Shown here: positions 58,102 to 64,000 of the stretch, piece by piece
Position numbering within the stretch: the stretch's first letter is position 1
Layout: each line of letters begins with the position of its first letter
NCBI GenBank assembly: GCA_015039365.1
Contig: WION01000017.1
Span: 428,282 to 492,281 of the forward strand
Direction: 5' to 3'
DNA: 64,000 nt
From: Amanita rubescens
Lineage: Eukaryota; Basidiomycota; Agaricomycetes; Agaricales; Amanitaceae
Made by a program: the position numbers and the translations under genes
Notes under the pieces: generated by a model
Databases searched by the model: none
What the model was told of the DNA's origin: nothing
The model's input: the letters and a program-made list of their open reading frames with translations, nothing else

Positions 58102-59229
58102 ATGCCCCGCAGTCTCAACGTCCTCCCTGAGCCCTCAGCCAGCACCTGCTGCTCTATCGAAAACCTCCCGCACGAGCTCCTCGAGGAAGTTTTCGCTCAC
58201 TTCGTATTCTGCGCCGAGAAACCCCGAAGAGCCAGGTTAGCCATGAGGTTGGCGCATGTCAGCAAACAATGGCGGTCCTTCGTTATGGCTCTACCCAGCT
58301 TCTGGACCCAGATTACCGTATCCACCATCATCGACGCGGACGTTCTAGACCGGATATTCCAGCTTCACGCTCATAAACCGCTAGACATCTCCGTCGACTT
58401 TCCCGAGCCCGTCCCACTCAATGCCTCCCTCCGTTTTTGGAAGATCATCCTGGCCGTCGCCAGACAGTTGGACAGATGCCGTCAGCTCTCGATCCGGACT
58501 GCCGGTTTCAACTATCAACTGATATACAAGGCTTTCCTCAACCCGAGTTATGCACCGCACTTGGAGTATCTCGAGCTCATTCGGACAGACCGCGATCCCA
58601 CGATATCAGCTTCTTTCCCCTCCGTCAAGTTCGACCCTAACGTCCTCTCACGCGTCCATATCAACGGGATACTGTGGGAGACGGCCATGCATGCGCCAGC
58701 TGGTGCCTATCAGCTCCATCTAAAGGACACAGATGCAGCATGGCTCGGTGTTCCCAGAGGACTGAGCGTCCAGGCGATTGTCATCAGCTATACTCCAATT
58801 GGATGGTCGACTGCACTACGGCTCGATACTTCCGCATTGCTCAATTTGAAAGTAGAGGGGGATCAATCAATTTCGTTATTTTCGCACCAGATGGCGTTCA
58901 AAACCTTGGAGAGTATTGAATTTACCTCTTTATCAGAGTACGCGTGGTCCGGCTTGGTGGGCCTCTTTAGGCGCTCATCCGGCATGTTTGGTGCTGTCAA
59001 GCTGTTGAAGCTATCCCGCATGCCATACGATTCCGAGCTTATCGATGCCCGCTTCTTGGACGCTTTTCCGGCACTAGATCACCTAGACTTTTTGGCTCCA
59101 GCCCTCCAACCTTCTTTCGAGTTTCTCGAATACTATAAACGACTTGCAGAGACTATTCCTAGGATTACGTTCAACAACGATGACGTACTGGAATTACATC
59201 GGATCGCGGTATCTAACTTGATGGCGTAG
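58102..59229 (+). CDS. F-box protein
   Basis: Single exon, 375 aa. The F-box lies at about residues 19-70: CCSIENLPHELLEEVFAHFV, then RLAHVSKQWRSFVMALPSFW followed by TQITV. The remainder is a leucine-rich, irregular LRR-like region typical of the large agaricomycete F-box family (hydrophobic periodicity in LEYLELIRTD, VKLLKLSRMP, LDHLDFLAP). The F-box binds Skp1 in an SCF ubiquitin ligase and the C-terminal part would choose the substrate. No intron and no duplication in the window. Confidence 0.88.
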   Translation: MPRSLNVLPEPSASTCCSIENLPHELLEEVFAHFVFCAEKPRRARLAMRLAHVSKQWRSFVMALPSFWTQITVSTIIDADVLDRIFQLHAHKPLDISVDFPEPVPLNASLRFWKIILAVARQLDRCRQLSIRTAGFNYQLIYKAFLNPSYAPHLEYLELIRTDRDPTISASFPSVKFDPNVLSRVHINGILWETAMHAPAGAYQLHLKDTDAAWLGVPRGLSVQAIVISYTPIGWSTALRLDTSALLNLKVEGDQSISLFSHQMAFKTLESIEFTSLSEYAWSGLVGLFRRSSGMFGAVKLLKLSRMPYDSELIDARFLDAFPALDHLDFLAPALQPSFEFLEYYKRLAETIPRITFNNDDVLELHRIAVSNLMA

Positions 59230-59587
59230 ATATCCGCGTAACGTGCCCTCCCTCGTCATCCCAAGTACTTACCTGATTTCTTATCGCCTCTTTTCTTCAG
59301 TCACCAATCACCATTCTGCGCTTTCATTCATGTAGCTGGCATAGTACGGTAATAGATTAATGTATCATAGTATCCCTTTTGACCGGTTGGTGGTGTTGCA
59401 GAACCCGAGGTGAGTCATATTTCACATGCGTGTAGCGATTGGCTATGATCGGCAAGTTGGCTGACATCCTTTGTTTTCGTTTTCCACCAGTTGTCAGTCA
59501 ATGTCAGCCTCTCGGACCACATCCAAATGCTGACTATATCCCCATTCTCGCCTCTTCTCGCCTTCTCATTCCCCTTCTTGCACCCGA
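59230..59587. other. Short intergenic
   Basis: 358 bp between the F-box gene and the BTB gene, both on the plus strand. Nothing else seen. Confidence 0.5.
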
Positions 59588-60720
59588 ATGTCAACGGCAC
59601 ACGTGAACGTAACCGTCCAGCGTACCTTGTCAAACCTTGTTCGTTCTGAACTCTGGTTCGATGATGGAAATATCGTTGTTGTCGCCGGTTGTGCAGCGTT
59701 CAAAGTCCACCGCGGACAGCTGCAACGACACTCGGAGTTCTTCAGTGGACTGCTCTCGTTGGCCAAGCCTCAAGAACACAATCTCATCGACGGGTGCGAT
59801 TGGGTCGAATTGTACGACTGTCCGTCGGACGTGTATTATTTCCTCAGAGCGATATACGACGGCTTGTAAGTGTCCTTTTCTCCTCTTCCGTTCGGTATTG
59901 AGACGGTTTTTGAATTAGGTACTTCAAGGCACCCTACTCAAATGACTTTCCCGCCCTAGCCTCCGTTCTGCGCCTATCGACGAAATACTTTGTAGAGCAC
60001 CTCCGTCAGCACTGTCTTGCGAGACTAGACCTCGACTGGCCAGCCACCCTCGGGGGATGGGATCAACGCGAAGCGGCAGCAACGGACGAACTCGGACGAT
60101 ACTCACCTTATCTCATATGCGCCCACCCCATCCTCGTTGTCCGCCTCGCCCTAGAGCTCGGTATCCACAGCATCCTCTGCTCGGCAATGTACGATCTATC
60201 GCGGTACGGCCCTAGCAGGATCAAAATCGGTGCTCCACCTCCGGCGCTTGCATCTCACACGCTAAGACCCGACTTGGACGTCGAAGCCTACTCCAACAAA
60301 CTCATCACACTCCCTCCCATCCTCCTCTACCGCACGCTCAAAGGACGAGAATGCGCGCAAAAGTTTCTGGCTGCGTTTATCGACAAAGAGTTGGAATCTC
60401 GTGCGCCGTCAGCCGATTGCGCGAACCGGTTTGACGTGGAAAACCCGAGTCAGGCGTGTAAAGACTCGTTTTACTTTATCATGCTGAACGTGTTGAGGTC
60501 GGTTGGGGGGATTTCAACCGGGAGGGATGCGGATCCGCTGTTTACGTTGTTGCAAGCGGTCGATATGCTGAATCGGACGGACCTTTCGGATGGAGAGCAG
60601 CAGTGCGGGTTGTGTTATCCGTGTAAACTCGATTTTGCTGCTGCCGTTGGGCGGGCGAGGGAGGAGGTGTGGGCGCTGTTGCCGTACTGGTTTGGTATTC
60701 AGGATGCGTGGAGGGTTTAG
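59588..60720 (+). CDS. BTB/POZ domain protein
   Basis: Two exons, 59588-59865 and 59919-60720 (intron 53 bp, phase 2), 359 aa. The BTB fold reads SELWFDDGNIVVVAGCAAFK, VHRGQLQRHSEFFSGLLSLA, then VELYDCPSDVYYFLRAIYDG and after the splice FPALASVLRLSTKYFVEHLR. The C-terminal half holds CGLCYPCKLDF near the end, a CxxC-x2-C type cluster common in agaricomycete BTB proteins. BTB domains dimerise or bind Cullin-3. Adjacent to an F-box gene, which may be chance, since both families are very large in these fungi. Confidence 0.88.
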
Positions 60721-62125
60721 GGTGCGGCGGTTTAAGGTTGTTGTTATCTTTTGCCATCGTGGTTATCTACGGCATTCTTTTGTTTTGTATCTTGCATAGC
60801 ATCATTCTAAGGTGTGCGACTCGGAGAAGTGATTGGTAAAGGGGCCCTTATCTTATCAACGATAACGGAAAGACAAATATGTAATAATAGGCCAAAACCG
60901 TGAACAAACATCGGGACGACGTGGCACATACTACCGTCATTCAACGGAACACAACGTGGACTAAAGATTAACACCCAGAGCACGAGAGTACTTTGTCAGT
61001 TATTATAGTAAGTACCATGCATTCAAATTTTGGACAGTATCCCGCAAGCAAGCCAAGTCCTTGAACCTTAGTAGTAATCGTCAGAATTGCATCCCAATTC
61101 CAGTTACCCAGATAAAGGTCCCGAACATCATTTAAATCCCACCAGTTGAACTACTCCGGTTATGCGCCTGACGCTTTAACACACGTCCTTCAATTTTGGC
61201 ATCTGCCTTCGTACACGCTGGTTTCTCAAGCTTCTTGCTTCGCATTAGTAATATAGCGTTCGCAGCTAGGATCCTTACCCTTGAACGTTTTCATCTATCC
61301 ACTGGCAGGCAACCCGCCACTGACGTCGCATTGCGTCAAGCAAACTGTTCTAATGATAAACGTTTCGTCCAATATGACGTTATCTGGCCATGCGGAGTTA
61401 AGGCACATGCTCTTCAGCAGCGCGAATCGCACGCTCTATGTCGATGGTGGTGCCATGCCCATTTTGACGGTAAAGACGAGCTTGCAACTGCATAGCAAAC
61501 GTTCTGGAGCTTTCAAGTTTGCGTTAGATGAGCCATGAAACGATGTTCGTATACCCGTTGCCTATAATTAGGCATGTCGGCGAAGCTCACAAGTTTAGGC
61601 ATATTTTAACAATTATCGCATACCCGGTGTCAATATCCTACAAATAAGGCGACCCTTTCCCGTAACGTGAGGAAAATCATCAAGCTTAGGCATCCGAGCG
61701 TTGCGTATGGTTTGTCAATGTCACTACGTCGACGTACTAACTCCGTAGGGCTTATTAGAACTCCCTTTGACATCGAAGAGCGATGACGCAGATGTACAAG
61801 CATTATCATAGCCTTTAGGGCTGCCCCACACTACCCCATGTATTAGCTCAGCATATAGGTGAGTTCTACAATGTAATACCGGGTCCAGGTACTCATTATA
61901 TTGGCCGTCGGTAAATATGATATGTCATTTTTGCATGTTATTTTTGGGGCTTCATCCGACAGTTCTGATCCACCGGCGAATCTTGTCTGGGCCAGAAGAA
62001 CGTTTCTCAGCGTGCTGGCATGCCGGTTTTTGGAAAGACGCATCTTCTTATTTTGTAAGTTTTCACAAACCATTTATTCGATATCGTGTATATATACCGG
62101 TCCTCTCCATCCCATATTCCTCATC
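60721..62125. other. Intergenic, 1.4 kb
   Basis: No gene. A TATA-like gtatatatacc at about 62088-62098 lies some 30 bp before the P450 ATG. Confidence 0.45.
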
Positions 62126-64000
62126 ATGGCTTGGATAACCACCGCAGAAACCTTCGTATCCCTCGCTCTAACTCTAGCCGCCATTGTCGTTGTTAAACGA
62201 CTTGGGTCCAGATCCAAACTTCCTCTACCCCCAGGGCCGCCCGCACACTGGCTTTGGGGCAGCAAGATCCCGAAGGAATAGTGAGTAAAACAGCCTCTCA
62301 GAAAGAATCACCTATTTGAACGTCCTGCCCAGCGTGTTCATCAAGTTCGAAGAATTGTCAAAACAGTATGGTCCGATCTTCACCCTCAAACAGGGGCTTG
62401 AAACCATCATCGTCGTCGGGGGCGTCAAAGCCGGCGTTGATATTTTGGAGAAGGACGGCAGCCACACTTTGGACAGGCCACTCATCGCAGCGGGAGAAAC
62501 GCTATCCGGCGGTATGCGTATGCTTTTAACGCCTGTTGGAGAACGGTTCAGGAAATTGAGACGGTGAGTACATTCCATTGTAAATGCATAGGGCATATGT
62601 CATATCAAGTTTAGGGCACTTTCTCCGCACTTGTCACCCAAGATGATAACGAGCTACTGCTCCGCTGCTACAAGGCCGGGGAAAGCAGCTTATTCAGGAC
62701 ATCTTAGAAGACCCCGATAACCACTTCCTTCACGCTCAACGGTATGCATTCGACTAAGGTCGGACTTGTCAGATATGCTTACCTTCGGTCCCTAAGCTAT
62801 GCCGCCTCTGTCGTCATGCTTCTTGCATATAATAAGATCCCCGAACCAAACGATCCGGACATCAAAGTCGTCAATGAATGCTTGGAGCGCCTCGGTATCC
62901 ATATGCGACCAGGGTATTGGAAGAGTGATTACTGGCCGATCCTCAAGTACGTAATACCTCTCCCATTTCATTTGGTCCTTATGGCTCATCCCGTACTTGT
63001 AGGTACATTCCTGGCTACCTTAAAGAACTTCAAATTGGTCACGAACTGGAGCTCGGCCTTTACAAAAAACAGCTGTATGAAGTCAAGGACAAGATGGTTT
63101 GTCTGAGCTCTTTTCCCTTGCTCACAGTTTTACTTATGGCACGCTAGGCTCGTGGAGAAGACGTCGGCAACTGCCTGAGTAAGAATCTTCTCGAATCACA
63201 GCAGGTTATGGGATTGTCCGATAGCGAAGCGGCCTATCTCGCTGGGAGTATGTTTGGAGCAGGATCAGAGACAACTGCGTCGGCAATTACCATCACTATC
63301 CTGGCTGCGGCATGTTATCCGGAAGCGCAACGCTGGGTCCAAGAGGAATTGGATGAGGTCCTTGGAGGGGAACGACGTACGTTTTATCTTTCATCCAGCT
63401 ACCGGGAACTAATGGCATCTTTAGCTCCCAGGTTAGCTGACATGGACATTTTACCGCGAACCCACGCGTTTGTGCTCGAGAATTTCAGGTGGAGACCCGC
63501 TACCCCTGGCGGTTCGTGACACGTTCTGATAATTTTGCACCGATATCTGATTGTGTAATATAGCCGTTCCTCACAAGGCAACGGAAGACATTATCTGGGT
63601 AAGGATCCCTGTCAATTTCTAATATCTAGGACTTATCTGTTCGTAGCAAAACTACCGTATCCCTAAAGGTGCGACGATCATTGGCAATGTTTGGGGAATG
63701 GGACGGGATCCCGAGTTTTTCCCCGATGGTGACAAGTTTGATCCTCGCCGGTGGTTGGACGATAAAGGGAAGATTAGGGAGGATTTGAAGATTTTCCCAT
63801 TTGGCTTTGGCAGAAGGTGCGGTTCGGTTCTCCACCCAGAGTGTGTATGCTGATATGGCTCGGCGCAACAGAGTATGTGTAGGACAATACATGGGTACCG
63901 CGTGCGTATCTCCACCTCCTTGTCCTTTCAGACTGGCAGTTGCTTACTGTTGATTACCAGATCGGTATTCCTCGATACTGCACTGATCCTATGGGCCCTG
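62126..64000 (+). CDS. Cytochrome P450 monooxygenase (3' end beyond the window)
   Basis: ATG at 62126. N-terminal membrane anchor (ETFVSLALTLAAIVVVKRLG), then LPLPPGPP hinge. After splicing: KEYVFIKFEELSKQYGPIFT, RPLIAAGETLSGGMRMLLTP, ERFRKLRRALSPHL, the I-helix AGSMFGAGSETTAS near 63250, ENFRWRPATPGG (K-helix/ExxR region, reads E-N-F-R), the PERF-like region FDPRRWLDD, and the heme loop FPFGFGRRVCVGQYMG, split by an intron at 63818-63869. All key motifs are in frame when short introns are removed, so it looks intact. Microsomal, one of the expanded agaricomycete families; substrate unknown. Confidence 0.9.

Overview
The window is a piece of a filamentous basidiomycete genome, probably Agaricomycetes. 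Genes carry many short GT-AG introns of about 45-90 bp. The gene set includes an Elp6-like Elongator subunit, tandem type-B carboxylesterases, an F-box/BTB pair, a microsomal P450 and many small secreted proteins. Species cannot be fixed from this sequence.

Layout. (1) 1-9320 is a nested transposon block. A minus-strand Ty1/copia element, running off the left edge, has been hit by a 2.37 kb non-coding LTR element and by a solo LTR of the same family. A LINE RNase H remnant follows. (2) 9900-14400 holds three tandem paralogous small secreted proteins that share a promoter block and resemble only the N-lobe of a protein kinase; a kinase remnant lies between copies 2 and 3. (3) 15768-17857 holds an uncertain minus-strand gene and mitochondrial HSP10, whose first coding exon is only the ATG. 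(4) 17.9-21.6 kb is gene-poor. (5) 21584-26021 holds a large Ser/Pro-rich protein and a convergent PPR-like mitochondrial protein. (6) 27.5-32.3 kb holds three genes of a secreted CC-doublet cysteine-rich family; a fourth lies at 44.2 kb. (7) 32751-33877 is a LENG1-like CIR_N protein. (8) 34.1-41.6 kb holds three tandem carboxylesterases: one intact, one 5'-truncated and frameshifted, one frameshifted. (9) 42541-43463 is a decayed ELP6, and a second decayed ELP6 piece lies near 49.9 kb. (10) 44874-45685 is an 812 bp Mutator-like non-autonomous DNA transposon with palindromic TIRs, a 9 bp target duplication and two inverted tRNA-like promoters inside. (11) 46490-49345 holds two more secreted proteins. 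(12) 50221-54458 holds housekeeping genes RQC1/TCF25 and MTAP. (13) 56045-56317 encodes a 51-aa secreted peptide precursor. (14) 58102-60720 holds F-box and BTB genes. (15) 62126 to the right edge is a P450.

Housekeeping genes (HSP10, PPR, LENG1-like, RQC1, MTAP) sit as islands among duplicated, decaying and secreted-protein genes. This is the pattern of a fast-evolving accessory secretome region. The best candidates for something undescribed are the N-lobe-only secreted kinase-like trio, an ATG-less membrane-anchored ORF before gag in the copia element, the CC-doublet family, and two mobile elements whose terminal repeats keep hairpins through compensatory changes.
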